The position numbers and the translations under genes were made by a program. Below are positions 8,518-16,750 of a DNA stretch of 64,000 bases, piece after piece. Position 1 is the stretch's first letter. Each line of letters begins with the position of its first letter. The notes below the pieces were generated by a model, which saw nothing but the letters and a program-made list of their open reading frames with translations, made no database searches and was not told the origin of the DNA. Source of the stretch: G020348385 sp964538085 (GTDB taxonomy: Bacteria > Acidobacteriota > Aminicenantia > Aminicenantales > Aminicenantaceae); contig CAZIDF010000004.1 in assembly GCA_964538085.1 (NCBI GenBank), positions 124,001 to 188,000 on the forward strand. The letters are read 5' to 3'.

Positions 8518-9887
8518 AATCCGAATCTCATTCCAAAATAAACTTCTCTATTTTTGGATAGCGTAAAATCACTCAACCCCAAAAGGATGTGCACAAACTT
8601 GGAAGCGACCAGGCTTGTCCAAGCCCGAAAATAGGGGCCTGGTTCGCGGTTAAAATCGAACCCTTCCAGCGTGAATATCACCCTGTCTCTGAAAGTGTAA
8701 AAATCCAATCCGACACCAAATTTAGACTCCATGATCCCGGCCCGCGGAGCAAAATCACCCCATCGGATCCCCCCCTGAGCAGAATAGGTGAATTTATCCT
8801 GCCATGGGTCACTCACGATCTGGGCGAGTAAAAATTTGTCGGAGGAAGGCCAAAATCCAAGGGAAAGTGTTCCTTTGACGAATTCGCTCTTTGCAAAATA
8901 TTCGGCCCTCAATCCCATGTCCAATCGGAAGGAGGAAACAGGCGAGATGAAATCTTGCACTCTTTTTACTGCGTTTTCCGCCTTTTCGTACAGACCGGGA
9001 TCTTCTATCAACTTCCCCAGCGTTCCCTCTCCCTTGTTGATCTTTTCCAGAGCTTCGCTCAACTTTTTGAGGGCCTCTTCCGTCCTGGATATCAAATCTT
9101 CGATTCCTTCTAAATTTCCTTTAAGGCTTCCCCTATTCTCCTCAACCGTATCCTTCATAATTAGAATGAGCTCATCCAAGTTCTTCGAGATAGCCCGCAC
9201 ATTTTGATCGAATGTATCTATCACATTTTCTGCCTTTTCTAGGCTCTGGGTGATATTGGGCTTGCTCTCGCTGATGACATTCTTTAATTCTCCTGATACC
9301 GATGACAAGTTTTCAAGGATCTCTTTGATATTCACCCTGGCTCCTCCCTCTCCCAGCAACTCTCTCATGGCCTTGCTGGTGCTTTTAATGTCGTCTCCGA
9401 CAGAGGAGAGGATTATTCCCAGCTGATCAAAACTGACCGGAGGAAGGCTTCCGATTATTCCTCCAGGCTCCACCAAGGTGTCGTCAACACCTGGCGTTAT
9501 CTCGATATATTTTTCTCCCAAAAGTCCGAGGGAGGCCAAGGTGGCTTTGGAATCTTGGGTAATCTGGATGTCAGGGTTGATATTCATGGCAACTTCTGCT
9601 TTGTTGCTCTTGAGCATTATAGCTTCTACCGCCCCCACTTTCACACCGGCCATGCGGACCAGGGTCTTTTTTTCCAACCCGGCAACCGAATCAAAATGGG
9701 TATACAGCACATACCCCTTTTTTTCGAACAGCGTGCTGATGTCCCCGATCACGAAAATGAACACCGCAAGGATGGCCAGTCCGATAGCCAGGAACAAGCC
9801 GATCTTTATTTCCTGCCGGAATTTTTTTCGCTTGCTCTCCTCCAGAAAATCCGTGTCCTGATTCGTCCCTTTTTTTAATTTGCCCAT
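8514..9887 (-). CDS. MlaD/MCE-domain lipid transport protein with long C-terminal barrel-like extension
   Basis: The N-terminal signal anchor is IKIGLFLAIGLAILAVFIFVIGD (residues ~28-50, minus ends). A single MCE domain follows (GYVLYTHFDSVAGLEKKTLVRM to LGLLGEKYIEITPG). Next comes a long predicted helical/coiled-coil region, rich in E, K, L and N, at about residues 160-310. The last ~150 residues alternate short hydrophobic strands and end YFGMRFGF, with a terminal Phe like outer-membrane barrel proteins. The MCE domain would form a hexameric ring tethered to the inner membrane and receive lipids from MlaE/MlaF encoded just upstream. Ordinary MlaD is ~180 residues, so the 457-residue form is unusual and could span the periplasm. 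Confidence 0.85.
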   Translation of the reverse strand: MGKLKKGTNQDTDFLEESKRKKFRQEIKIGLFLAIGLAILAVFIFVIGDISTLFEKKGYVLYTHFDSVAGLEKKTLVRMAGVKVGAVEAIMLKSNKAEVAMNINPDIQITQDSKATLASLGLLGEKYIEITPGVDDTLVEPGGIIGSLPPVSFDQLGIILSSVGDDIKSTSKAMRELLGEGGARVNIKEILENLSSVSGELKNVISESKPNITQSLEKAENVIDTFDQNVRAISKNLDELILIMKDTVEENRGSLKGNLEGIEDLISRTEEALKKLSEALEKINKGEGTLGKLIEDPGLYEKAENAVKRVQDFISPVSSFRLDMGLRAEYFAKSEFVKGTLSLGFWPSSDKFLLAQIVSDPWQDKFTYSAQGGIRWGDFAPRAGIMESKFGVGLDFYTFRDRVIFTLEGFDFNREPGPYFRAWTSLVASKFVHILLGLSDFTLSKNREVYFGMRFGF

Positions 9888-9925
9888 TTTTTTATCTCTT
9901 TTTTTTTATAAATATTCTGCCTGTT

Positions 9926-10675
9926 CTACCAATTCACAATCGGCCCCACGGCCGCTCCAGAGATAAACTGTCGGACGGTGGGATTGTCCGTGCTCCGGAT
10001 CTCTTCTGGAGACCCGGTAGCAATGATCTTGCCTTGATAGAGCATGGCTATCCGGTCCGCAATTTTGTACGTGCTAACCATGTCGTGCGTGATGACGATG
10101 GAGGTCACTTTCAAGTCCTTTTCCATCTGGATGATCAAATCGTTTATCGCATCCGCCCTTATCGGATCGATACCGGTCGAGGGCTCGTCATAAAGAATGA
10201 TCTCTGGATCGTAGGCGATCGCCCGGGCCAAGCCTACTCTTTTTTTCATCCCTCCGCTCAATTCATAAGGCATCAGGCTTTCGATTCCTTCCAAACCCAC
10301 ACGATTGAGCGCCTGAAGGGCTAACTCTGTCTTTTTTTCTTGAGAGTGATCTGTGTACCTATCCAGGCCAAATTGCACATTCTGCAAGACCGTCAAGGAA
10401 TCAAAAAGGGCCGCTCCTTGGAAAAGCATGGCAAACTTGCGCCGGATCTTGAAGCGGTCCTCTTCGCTCATGCTCGTAATTTCCTCCTTATTCACATAGA
10501 TTTCACCCTTATCCGGTTCGATCAGGCCGATCAGGTGTTTGATCAAAATGCTTTTCCCGGAACCGCTCTGTCCGATGATGACCAGGGTTTCGCCTTTCTC
10601 GACCTCCAGGTTTATGCCTTGGAGGACCCTTTTTTCGCCAAAAGATTTATGCAGATCGACAATTCTAATCATCAT
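9926..10675 (-). CDS. mlaF: ABC transporter ATP-binding protein, Mla/Ttg2A type
   Basis: ATPase of the Mla-type phospholipid ABC transporter. Walker A is IGQSGSGKSILIKHL, the ABC signature is YELSGGMKKRVGLARA, Walker B is PEIILYDEPSTGIDP and the H-loop is VTSIVITHD. The frame is open further upstream, but the ATG at 10675 overlaps the permease stop by one base (TGATG) and begins the normal domain (MMIRIVDLHKSFGEKRVLQG). This gives 249 residues, the family length. Upstream residues would be antisense-like overlap with the permease. Its neighbours mlaE and mlaD complete the transporter. Direction of lipid movement cannot be read from sequence. Confidence 0.92.
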   Translation of the reverse strand: MMIRIVDLHKSFGEKRVLQGINLEVEKGETLVIIGQSGSGKSILIKHLIGLIEPDKGEIYVNKEEITSMSEEDRFKIRRKFAMLFQGAALFDSLTVLQNVQFGLDRYTDHSQEKKTELALQALNRVGLEGIESLMPYELSGGMKKRVGLARAIAYDPEIILYDEPSTGIDPIRADAINDLIIQMEKDLKVTSIVITHDMVSTYKIADRIAMLYQGKIIATGSPEEIRSTDNPTVRQFISGAAVGPIVNW

Positions 10676-11457
10676 CACAAATCCGCCGGCAGCGCTTTGC
10701 TGAGAAAAAAGTTGAATATCAAGACAAGAATGCTGGAAATAACTACAGCCCTGGTTGTGGCCCTGCCCACGCCCGCTGCGCCCGCCTCGGTTTTCAGGCC
10801 TTGCCAGCACCCGATGATGGCTATAATGCCCCCGAATATGGTCGCCTTGATCAAGCCACTCGCGACATCCCAGAATTCCATGTATAGCAAGATATTTCTG
10901 ATGTATATGTACCGATTCACCCCCATGGCAATGACGTTATAAAAATAGCCTCCCATCATGCCGATGATGTCTCCGTAAAGAGTCAAGCAGGGCAGCATGA
11001 GGATACAGGCCAAAGTCCTGGGCACGACTAGATAGCGGACCGGATCGGCACCGAGGCTGATCAGGGCATCGACTTGTTCGGTTATCCGCATAGTCCCTAT
11101 TTCAGCCGCCATCGAGGAACCGACTCTTCCTGAGATCATCAGGCCGACAAGGATCGGGATCAACTCTTTCGAAAGCCCCATAGATATGATCGGGCCTCCG
11201 TATGCCTCCGATCCCGGGCCGATTAAGCGGTGAAATCCGGCATACGTCTGGAGTCCGAAGACAAGCCCACCAAACGCAGCGGTAAGAGAAACAACAGGGA
11301 GGGATCGGACCCCTACCTCTTCGAGCTGATCGAGGAAGTTTTTCCATTCCCACGGTTTAGAGAATGTTCTCCTTATCGTTTGCCCGAGGAGAATTCCCAC
11401 GTCTCCTATCTGTTGCAGCAGAAAATAGAAAAAGTTTTGTCTATGATAAAAACGCAT
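10675..11457 (-). CDS. mlaE: MlaE-family ABC transporter permease
   Basis: Inner-membrane permease of the MCE/Mla lipid transporter, 260 residues. Family landmarks are the N-terminal amphipathic segment, GLVFGLQTYAGFHRLG-like sequence near residue 65, GLMISGRVGSSMAAEIGTMRITEQVDAL (the conserved coupling-helix region contacting MlaF) and PRTLACILMLPCLT. Four to five hydrophobic helices follow. The gene starts directly after dnaB and its stop overlaps mlaF by one base. No mlaB (STAS) or mlaC is adjacent, so the system here is the minimal E-F-D type. Confidence 0.93.
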   Translation of the reverse strand: MRFYHRQNFFYFLLQQIGDVGILLGQTIRRTFSKPWEWKNFLDQLEEVGVRSLPVVSLTAAFGGLVFGLQTYAGFHRLIGPGSEAYGGPIISMGLSKELIPILVGLMISGRVGSSMAAEIGTMRITEQVDALISLGADPVRYLVVPRTLACILMLPCLTLYGDIIGMMGGYFYNVIAMGVNRYIYIRNILLYMEFWDVASGLIKATIFGGIIAIIGCWQGLKTEAGAAGVGRATTRAVVISSILVLIFNFFLSKALPADL

Positions 11458-11458
11458 T

Positions 11459-12814
11459 TTATGCTTCGAAAGCTTGAAATTCCATATCTACAAAACGCGC
11501 ATACTCTCGAATGAAGGCCAGGTTGACCATGCCTGTAGGGCCGTTGCGTTGTTTAGCCACATTGATCTTGGCAATTCCCCTGAGGTTTTCGTCCTCGGGA
11601 TGATAAAATTCCGGTCGATAGACAAATATAACGACATCGGCATCCTGTTCGATGGCTCCCGACTCTCTCAGGTCCGAAAGCTGAGGTAGGGGTTCCCGGC
11701 GACCTTTTTCAGGGGCCCTGCTCAATTGGGAAATACCGACCACGGGCAGCATCATTTCTTTGGCCAGTTCTTTCAAAGACCGGGATATATAAGATATTTC
11801 CTGGGTCCTGTTCTCGAACCGAGTGCCTGGGCGCATGAGCTGCATGTAATCGACAAAAACCAGGTCAAGATTGTGCTCCATCTTCAGCCTTCTCGCTTTG
11901 GCCTTCATTTCCATAACAGATAGAGCTGCGGATTCATCGATGAATATTTTCGCTTTGGATAGCTCTTCTGCGCTCAGTTTGAGCCTTTCGAACTCTCTTT
12001 CCCCGATAAAACCTGTCCTTACTTTTTTTATGTCAAGCTGAGCTTCAGCACACATCAACCGAATGGCGATCTGTTCTTTGGCCATCTCTAGAGAGAAAAA
12101 GCCTACGGCAAAGTCTGTCCTGAGGCCGATATGTAGAGATGTATTCAAACAAAGGGCTGTTTTGCCCATCGATGGCCGTCCGGCCACAACGATGAATTCA
12201 GAGTTGTGGTAACCCGAAGTCAGGCCATCCAGGTCTCTGAAACCAGTGGGTATGCCGGTCACAGCATCCTGTCGGCTTCGAAGTGAATCGACGGTGTCGA
12301 GAGTGGGCTGTGTCAGCGCACCGATAGGGATAAAGCCAGGTTTTATCCTCTGTTCCGCCACTTCGATGATGGCAGCCTGCGCCTCGTCTAAAAGCTGGTC
12401 CGCATCCTCTCTTTGTTCATAACTGGAAGAGATGATCTTTGCCGAGGAAAGGATGAGGCGCCTCAGGAGGGCTTTTTCCTTGATGATGTGGGCATAGTAC
12501 TCGACATTCAGGCTTTTGGGCACACCATCCATAAGGGAAGAGAGGTAGGAGGCACCCCCGATTTCATCCAAATCGCCGGCTCTTTTCAGTTCTTCGCTCA
12601 GAGAGAGCAGGTCGACGGGGAGGCCCCTATCCACCAGCTGGGCAATTTTTTCCAGAATCTTCCGGTTCCCCTCTTTGTAGAAATCATCGATGGAGATGAT
12701 GGACAAAACGACATTGAGGTTTTTGTTGTTGATCAGGATCCCCCCCAATATGGTTTTTTCGGCCTCAGGGCTATGGGGGGGTGTTTTTTTTAAAAACATC
12801 AAGTCGAGTTCCAA
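11459..12814 (-). CDS. dnaB: Replicative DNA helicase DnaB
   Basis: Hexameric helicase of the replication fork. The N-terminal DnaB domain begins PPHSPEAEKTILGGIL. After a linker, the RecA-like C-terminal domain carries Walker A (VAGRPSMGKTALCLN, near residue 205), Walker B (LDLVFVDYMQLM) and the arginine-finger region (SDLRESGAIEQDADVVIFVYR). Length 451 is normal and no intein is present. The start is either TTG at 12814, with AGGGG six bases upstream, or ATG at 12799 (residue 6). The gene follows rpsF-rpsR-rplI, a widespread order, and is followed by mlaE after only 1 nt. Confidence 0.96.
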   Translation of the reverse strand: MELDLMFLKKTPPHSPEAEKTILGGILINNKNLNVVLSIISIDDFYKEGNRKILEKIAQLVDRGLPVDLLSLSEELKRAGDLDEIGGASYLSSLMDGVPKSLNVEYYAHIIKEKALLRRLILSSAKIISSSYEQREDADQLLDEAQAAIIEVAEQRIKPGFIPIGALTQPTLDTVDSLRSRQDAVTGIPTGFRDLDGLTSGYHNSEFIVVAGRPSMGKTALCLNTSLHIGLRTDFAVGFFSLEMAKEQIAIRLMCAEAQLDIKKVRTGFIGEREFERLKLSAEELSKAKIFIDESAALSVMEMKAKARRLKMEHNLDLVFVDYMQLMRPGTRFENRTQEISYISRSLKELAKEMMLPVVGISQLSRAPEKGRREPLPQLSDLRESGAIEQDADVVIFVYRPEFYHPEDENLRGIAKINVAKQRNGPTGMVNLAFIREYARFVDMEFQAFEA

Positions 12815-12823
12815 TGGTTACCC

Positions 12824-13513
12824 CTATTCCTGATCTTTTTTCTCTTCGACGTTATCTTCGCTCGACTCCTCTTGTTTCGTTTCCGCGACCGGCTCCGGCT
12901 TTTTCTCTGCAGTCACTTCTTCTTCTGGCTCATCCGAAAGCGGTTCTTCTTTCTTTTCCGGTTCTGGGCCTGCCTCCATTTCCACTTTTTTGTCTTCGGC
13001 CTTCAGGACTTCTTTTTCTTCTTCGCCCTTCTCTTCACTCTTAACGGGCTTCTTTTCCTCATCGTCAGCTCCTTCTTTCTTGACTTCCAGCTTGATCTCT
13101 GCCCGTTCATCATGGAATATTTTGATCGGAACGGTGAAATTTCCCAAGCGCTTTATGGGCTCAGCCAGCAATATCTTCTTTTTTTCCACTTCTATTCCCA
13201 GTTTATCCAAAGCCTCTTTGATGTCCGCGGTGCTAACAGACCCGAATATCACATCCTTGTCTCCGGATTTTCTCTCAAAGGAAAGAGAGACCTGATTGAG
13301 TTGTTCGATCACGCTTTGAAAGGATTCAACCTCCTTTTCCAGCTTCTTCCGCAACGCTTTCTGTTGCATCTCGATCATCTTCATATTGGACGGCGTGACT
13401 TGGATCGCCAGTTTTCTCGGAATCAGATAATTCCTCCCGTAACCAGCGGCCACTTTGATGATATCCCCTCTTTTTCCAAGATTTTCTATATTCTCTTTTA
13501 GGATAATTTTCAT
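12824..13513 (-). CDS. rplI: 50S ribosomal protein L9 with acidic/lysine-rich C-terminal tail
   Basis: L9 binds 23S rRNA domain V at the base of the L1 stalk. Residues 1-50 (MKIILKENIENLGKRGDIIK and GYGRNYLIPRKLA) are the canonical N-domain, and the C-domain follows to about residue 148 (IFHDERAEIKLEV). A further ~80 residues are nearly all E, K, D, P and A, a low-complexity extension absent from standard L9. The start at 13513 is the family start; the frame is open upstream but that region overlaps rpsR. The protein is 229 residues against a usual ~148. It is followed by dnaB. Confidence 0.94.
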   Translation of the reverse strand: MKIILKENIENLGKRGDIIKVAAGYGRNYLIPRKLAIQVTPSNMKMIEMQQKALRKKLEKEVESFQSVIEQLNQVSLSFERKSGDKDVIFGSVSTADIKEALDKLGIEVEKKKILLAEPIKRLGNFTVPIKIFHDERAEIKLEVKKEGADDEEKKPVKSEEKGEEEKEVLKAEDKKVEMEAGPEPEKKEEPLSDEPEEEVTAEKKPEPVAETKQEESSEDNVEEKKDQE

Positions 13514-13518
13514 TTCAC

Positions 13519-13773
13519 TCAATCCTCGACGTAGGGAAGCAATGCCAGCAAACGGGCCCTTTTTATGGCCGTGGAAAGCTTGCGTTGGTGGAAAGAACAC
13601 GTGCCTGTTACCCGCCTAGGTGCAATCTTCCCTCTTTCTGGGACATACCTCCGTAGGATATCCACATTTTTGTAGTCGATGTCTTTGATGTTTCTTTCGC
13701 AAAAACGGCAATATTTTCTTTTTGGAGGAAAGTATTTACGATAGGAACTTCTTTCTCTCTGTTCTCTTGCCAT
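13519..13773 (-). CDS. rpsR: 30S ribosomal protein S18, zinc-ribbon (C+) form
   Basis: bS18 forms a heterodimer with bS6 on the 30S platform. Conserved core: VDILRRYVPERGKIAPRRVTGTC and HQRKLSTAIKRARLLALLPYV. It keeps KYCRFCERN near the N-terminus and GTCSFH later, so it is the cysteine-containing (zinc-binding) paralogue type. Zinc-regulated bacteria often have a second, cysteine-free copy; none is in this window. At 84 residues it is normal. It sits 2 nt from rpsF and 5 nt from rplI. Confidence 0.97.
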   Translation of the reverse strand: MAREQRERSSYRKYFPPKRKYCRFCERNIKDIDYKNVDILRRYVPERGKIAPRRVTGTCSFHQRKLSTAIKRARLLALLPYVED

Positions 13774-13775
13774 CC

Positions 13776-14237
13776 TTAATTCTCCTCTGTCGTTTTTTCG
13801 GCTTCAGGCATCTCTGCTTCAGGCGCAGCGTCAGGAATTTCTTCTAGCTGCTTTTCTTCGTCTGTTTTTTCCTCATCTTTTTTTCGTTTTGCTTGGGCCG
13901 CTTTTGGTTTCTCTTTTCTCCCTGTTATTGCCTTTTTCCTGGGTTGGATTTGCGTTTCTTTTTTCAGGGTTAAATAACGAATCACCGTTTCCGTTTGTCG
14001 GAAGCGCCTCTGGAGTTCCAGTGGAATATCCGGGTCCCCTTGATAATGAAAAAAAACATAAACCGCCTCATCCAGTTTGTCGATGGGATAGGCCAATCTT
14101 CTTTTCCCCCAATTCTCGATGTTGACCATTTTCCCCTTTTTCTTCTTCACCACCTCTGCCATTTTTTCGATAAGCTTCTCCGTCTCTTCTTCTTCCAGCT
14201 TCGGGGTGATGAGAAAGGCTGTTTCGTAATGCCTCAT
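13776..14237 (-). CDS. rpsF: 30S ribosomal protein S6 with charged C-terminal tail
   Basis: bS6, partner of bS18. The domain is complete in the first ~95 residues (MRHYETAFLITPKLEEEETE, then NIENWGKRRLAYPIDKLDEA and RRFRQTETVIRYLTLK). The remaining ~55 residues are a K/E/A-rich tail (KKAITGRKEKPKAAQAKRKK, then a run of E, D, A and P). E. coli S6 carries a glutamate tail added by RimK; here a long charged tail is encoded. The start at 14237 has a strong AAGGAGG upstream. A hairpin lies in the leader (14258-14293). It heads the rpsF-rpsR-rplI-dnaB run. Confidence 0.96.
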   Translation of the reverse strand: MRHYETAFLITPKLEEEETEKLIEKMAEVVKKKKGKMVNIENWGKRRLAYPIDKLDEAVYVFFHYQGDPDIPLELQRRFRQTETVIRYLTLKKETQIQPRKKAITGRKEKPKAAQAKRKKDEEKTDEEKQLEEIPDAAPEAEMPEAEKTTEEN

Positions 14238-14257
14238 GGATACCTCCTTATGGATTT

Positions 14258-14293
14258 AAAGCTCCTTCTTTTAAAGAAGGAACAAGGAGCTTT
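14258..14293 (-). promoter_or_regulatory. Leader hairpin upstream of rpsF
   Basis: In the rpsF 5' leader, AAAGCTCCTT and AAGGAGCTTT can pair across a 16-base middle. Alternatively, an outer AAAGCU/AGCUUU stem can enclose an inner CCUUCUU/AAGAAGG stem. The structure ends about 20 bases before the ATG and close to the AAGGAGG ribosome site. Position fits autogenous control by the S6:S18 complex, known from other bacteria, but the published consensus motif is not obvious here, so this is only a candidate. Confidence 0.45.
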
Positions 14294-14371
14294 TCTAACT
14301 CGAGCTCAAGACAAATTAAAAGGATAATACATATTCGTGTTTCTGTCTATCTTTTTATCCTGAAATAATTC

Positions 14372-14959
14372 TTAAAAATCACCGTTACTGCTGTTGACCT
14401 TCCGGTTAAACCTTGTCATGGCTTTCTCGATGTTATCCGCTACGATGTGCATCACGGACTCTTCGGTTTTGACCAGACAATCATCGAGGACCCGCTGCTC
14501 TTCCCTCGAGAAATCCGCAAGCACATAATCTGTTGCATGGGCGCCGGGAGGCAATGGCCCGATCCCGATGCGGATCCTCGGAAATTCAGTGGAGCCTATT
14601 TCTTTTACGATGGATGCCATCCCTTTATGCGTCCCAGGCCCCCCTGATTTCCGGATTCTTATCTCTCCCAAAGGGATATCTAGATCATCATACAGGACGA
14701 GCATGCGATTCAACTTCACACCTGAGTACTCGAGAAGCTGCTTGACAGCAATCCCGCTATTGTTCATGTAGGTCCAGGGTTTTACAAGAAGGACTGGCGT
14801 GTTTTCCAATTCCACCTGGGCTGCTTTTGCCGAATACTTCCTTTTTTTCAGTTTCACATTCAGCTTATCCCCAAATCTCTGGATAAGCAGAAATCCCACG
14901 TTGTGGCGTGAAGCCGCATATTTTTTCCCTGGATTTCCCAAGCCAACGACAGCCCACAA
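14372..14959 (-). CDS. pth: Peptidyl-tRNA hydrolase
   Basis: Releases tRNA from peptidyl-tRNA that has fallen off the ribosome. Signature residues: VVGLGNPGKKYAASRHNVGF near the start, with the catalytic His in RHNVGF; KPWTYMNNSG; and VLYDDLDIPLGEIRIRKSGG with the conserved Asp, followed by GTHKGMASI. Length 195 is normal. It follows rplY after 12 nt, the usual prs-rplY-pth order seen in many bacteria. The ~130 bp after it, before rpsF, hold the rpsF leader. Confidence 0.96.
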   Translation of the reverse strand: MWAVVGLGNPGKKYAASRHNVGFLLIQRFGDKLNVKLKKRKYSAKAAQVELENTPVLLVKPWTYMNNSGIAVKQLLEYSGVKLNRMLVLYDDLDIPLGEIRIRKSGGPGTHKGMASIVKEIGSTEFPRIRIGIGPLPPGAHATDYVLADFSREEQRVLDDCLVKTEESVMHIVADNIEKAMTRFNRKVNSSNGDF

Positions 14960-14971
14960 AGACTTCTCCGC

Positions 14972-15661
14972 TTACTCCTCTTTTTGACTTCCCTTCTCTT
15001 CTTTGGTCTCCTCTTCCTTTTCCTTCCTGATCACCTCGGGTTGCTCTCCTTCAGCCATGACTTCCATTCCTTCCTCTACCTCTACTTCCGGTGCCACCTC
15101 TTCTTCTTTGGTGGGGGCTTCGATCAAAACGACTAAGGCATGAGGATCGCTAACCCCTTCCACACCCTCAGGATAAGCTAAATCCTGGATCCTGAGAGAC
15201 TGATGGAGATGGAGATCGGTGATATCCACTTCGATGTGCTCAGGAATATCCCCGGGGAGGCATTCAACTTCGACCTCGCGAGTGATCAGATCGACAAAAC
15301 CTCCTTCTGCTTTGACACCCACAGATTCTCCTATCACGACGATAGGCACATCCACTCTGATAGCCTTGTCCATGGCGATCTGAATCAAATCGATGTGCAG
15401 GATCTCATCTGTAACAGGATCCAATTGCAATTCCTTGATCATCGTATCCTTTGATCCCGTCTCGAAGGTCGCTTTAAAGATGGTATTTTCTCCAGACTCT
15501 GATCTCAATATCCCGAAAATATCTTTTTTTTGAAGCATCAAGTGGGTGTTGGGTTCATTTCCACCATACAACACGGCAGGAACCTTTCCCTCCCTTCTGA
15601 AGCGGCGGGATGCGTTTTTGCCAAAAACATCTCGGGTTTCACATTTGATCGTAATGCTCAT
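14972..15661 (-). CDS. rplY: 50S ribosomal protein L25, CTC/TL5 long form
   Basis: L25/general-stress (CTC) protein that binds 5S rRNA. The N-terminal L25 domain runs from KCETRDVFGKNASRRFRREGKVPAVLYGG to about residue 92 (LQLDPVTDEILHIDLIQI). The TL5 beta-domain follows (VDVPIVVIGESVGVKAEGG and CLPGDIPEHIEVDITDLHLHQSL, split here). The last ~45 residues are E/K-rich low complexity. At 229 residues it is a little longer than typical TL5 because of this tail. It lies between prs and pth. Confidence 0.95.
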   Translation of the reverse strand: MSITIKCETRDVFGKNASRRFRREGKVPAVLYGGNEPNTHLMLQKKDIFGILRSESGENTIFKATFETGSKDTMIKELQLDPVTDEILHIDLIQIAMDKAIRVDVPIVVIGESVGVKAEGGFVDLITREVEVECLPGDIPEHIEVDITDLHLHQSLRIQDLAYPEGVEGVSDPHALVVLIEAPTKEEEVAPEVEVEEGMEVMAEGEQPEVIRKEKEEETKEEKGSQKEE

Positions 15662-15673
15662 TGCTACTCCTCC

Positions 15674-16621
15674 TTAAACAAACAAGGAACTCACAGAGCT
15701 TCCTCGACTTATTCTTTTTATGGCCTCGCCGAACAGCTCGGCAACAGAGAGAACTAAAATTTTCTCAGACGCTAGGGCTTTTTCATTCAAAGGAATCGTG
15801 TTGGTTACGATTAATTGTTCCAGTTGGGAATTCTCTATTCGAGCACGGGCTTCTCCGGATAAAACCGGATGGGTACAGGCTGCAAAAATTCGGCAGGCTC
15901 CCTGTTCGATCAAAGCCTCAACGCTCCGGACAAGTGTTCCGGCTGTGTCCACCATGTCGTCGACGATCACAACGTCTCTGTCTTTCACATCCCCGATGAC
16001 ATGGAGGACACGTGCCACATTGGGCGCAGGGCGTCTTTTATCTATGATCGCTAAGTTGGCCTTCAATCTTTTCGCAAAAATCCTGGCTCTTCCCACTCCT
16101 CCTGCATCTGGGGACACGATGGTTAAATCTTTGAGCTCTAAATTCTGTATATACTGGGCCAAAACAGGAGCGGCTGTGAGATTATCCACCGGGATGGAGA
16201 AAAAGCCTTGTATCTGCGGAGAGTGAAGATCCATGGTCAAAACCCTGTTCGCGCCGGCGGCTTCCAACAAGTCGGCCACCAATCTGGCCGATATCGCGAC
16301 ACGCGGCCTGTCCTTCCAATCTTGGCGGGCATAGGGATAATAGGGGATCACCGCTGTGATCCTTTCAGCCGACGCCCGCTTAAAGGCATCTATCATCACA
16401 AAGATTTCCATAAGATGAAAGTTGGCATCGAAGGCACCGGTTTGGAGGATAAAAACATCTTCTCCACGCACATTTTCATCGACGAAAAAATGGATTTCTC
16501 CGTCGCTAAAACATTCTAAAACCGACTTTCCGAGGTCGATCTTTAGATAATCGGCCACTTCTCGGGCAAGTGCCGCATTGGAAGACCCGGCAAACACTTT
16601 CATCCTGTTCTCTTTTACCAC
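15674..16621 (-). CDS. prs: Ribose-phosphate pyrophosphokinase
   Basis: Makes PRPP from ribose 5-phosphate and ATP for nucleotide, His and Trp synthesis. Motifs: RVLTMDLHSPQIQGFF (metal/ATP), VSPDAGGVGRARIFAKRL, and the PRPP-binding loop DVVIVDDMVDTAGTL. The GTG at 16621 is preceded by AGGAGG at ideal distance, whereas the ATG six codons later lacks a good ribosome site, so the GTG is favoured. Length 315 matches class I Prs. The gene is directly downstream of tRNA-Gln and ispE, a conserved lolB-ispE-prs arrangement. Confidence 0.97.
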   Translation of the reverse strand: MVKENRMKVFAGSSNAALAREVADYLKIDLGKSVLECFSDGEIHFFVDENVRGEDVFILQTGAFDANFHLMEIFVMIDAFKRASAERITAVIPYYPYARQDWKDRPRVAISARLVADLLEAAGANRVLTMDLHSPQIQGFFSIPVDNLTAAPVLAQYIQNLELKDLTIVSPDAGGVGRARIFAKRLKANLAIIDKRRPAPNVARVLHVIGDVKDRDVVIVDDMVDTAGTLVRSVEALIEQGACRIFAACTHPVLSGEARARIENSQLEQLIVTNTIPLNEKALASEKILVLSVAELFGEAIKRISRGSSVSSLFV

Positions 16622-16675
16622 CGTATTTTCCTCCTAATCTCTCTGTCGAATCAGAAGACGCGCCCATAAAATACA

Positions 16676-16750
16676 TGGCTGGGGTGGGAGGATTCGAACC
16701 TCCGAATGGCGGATCCAAAGTCCGCTGCCTTTCCGCTTGGCTACACCCCA
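16676..16750 (-). tRNA. tRNA-Gln (anticodon UUG), CCA encoded
   Basis: The minus strand folds as a cloverleaf. Acceptor TGGGGTG pairs with CACCCCA, then discriminator G and an encoded CCA. The anticodon stem GCGGA/TCCGC encloses CTTTGGA, giving anticodon TTG (Gln). The T-arm GGAGG-TTCGAAT-CCTCC is intact. The stop codon of ispE lies inside the acceptor/D-arm junction, so mRNA and tRNA overlap by 10 nt and must be separated by processing. GlnRS is encoded at 1.6-3.3 kb. Confidence 0.96.
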
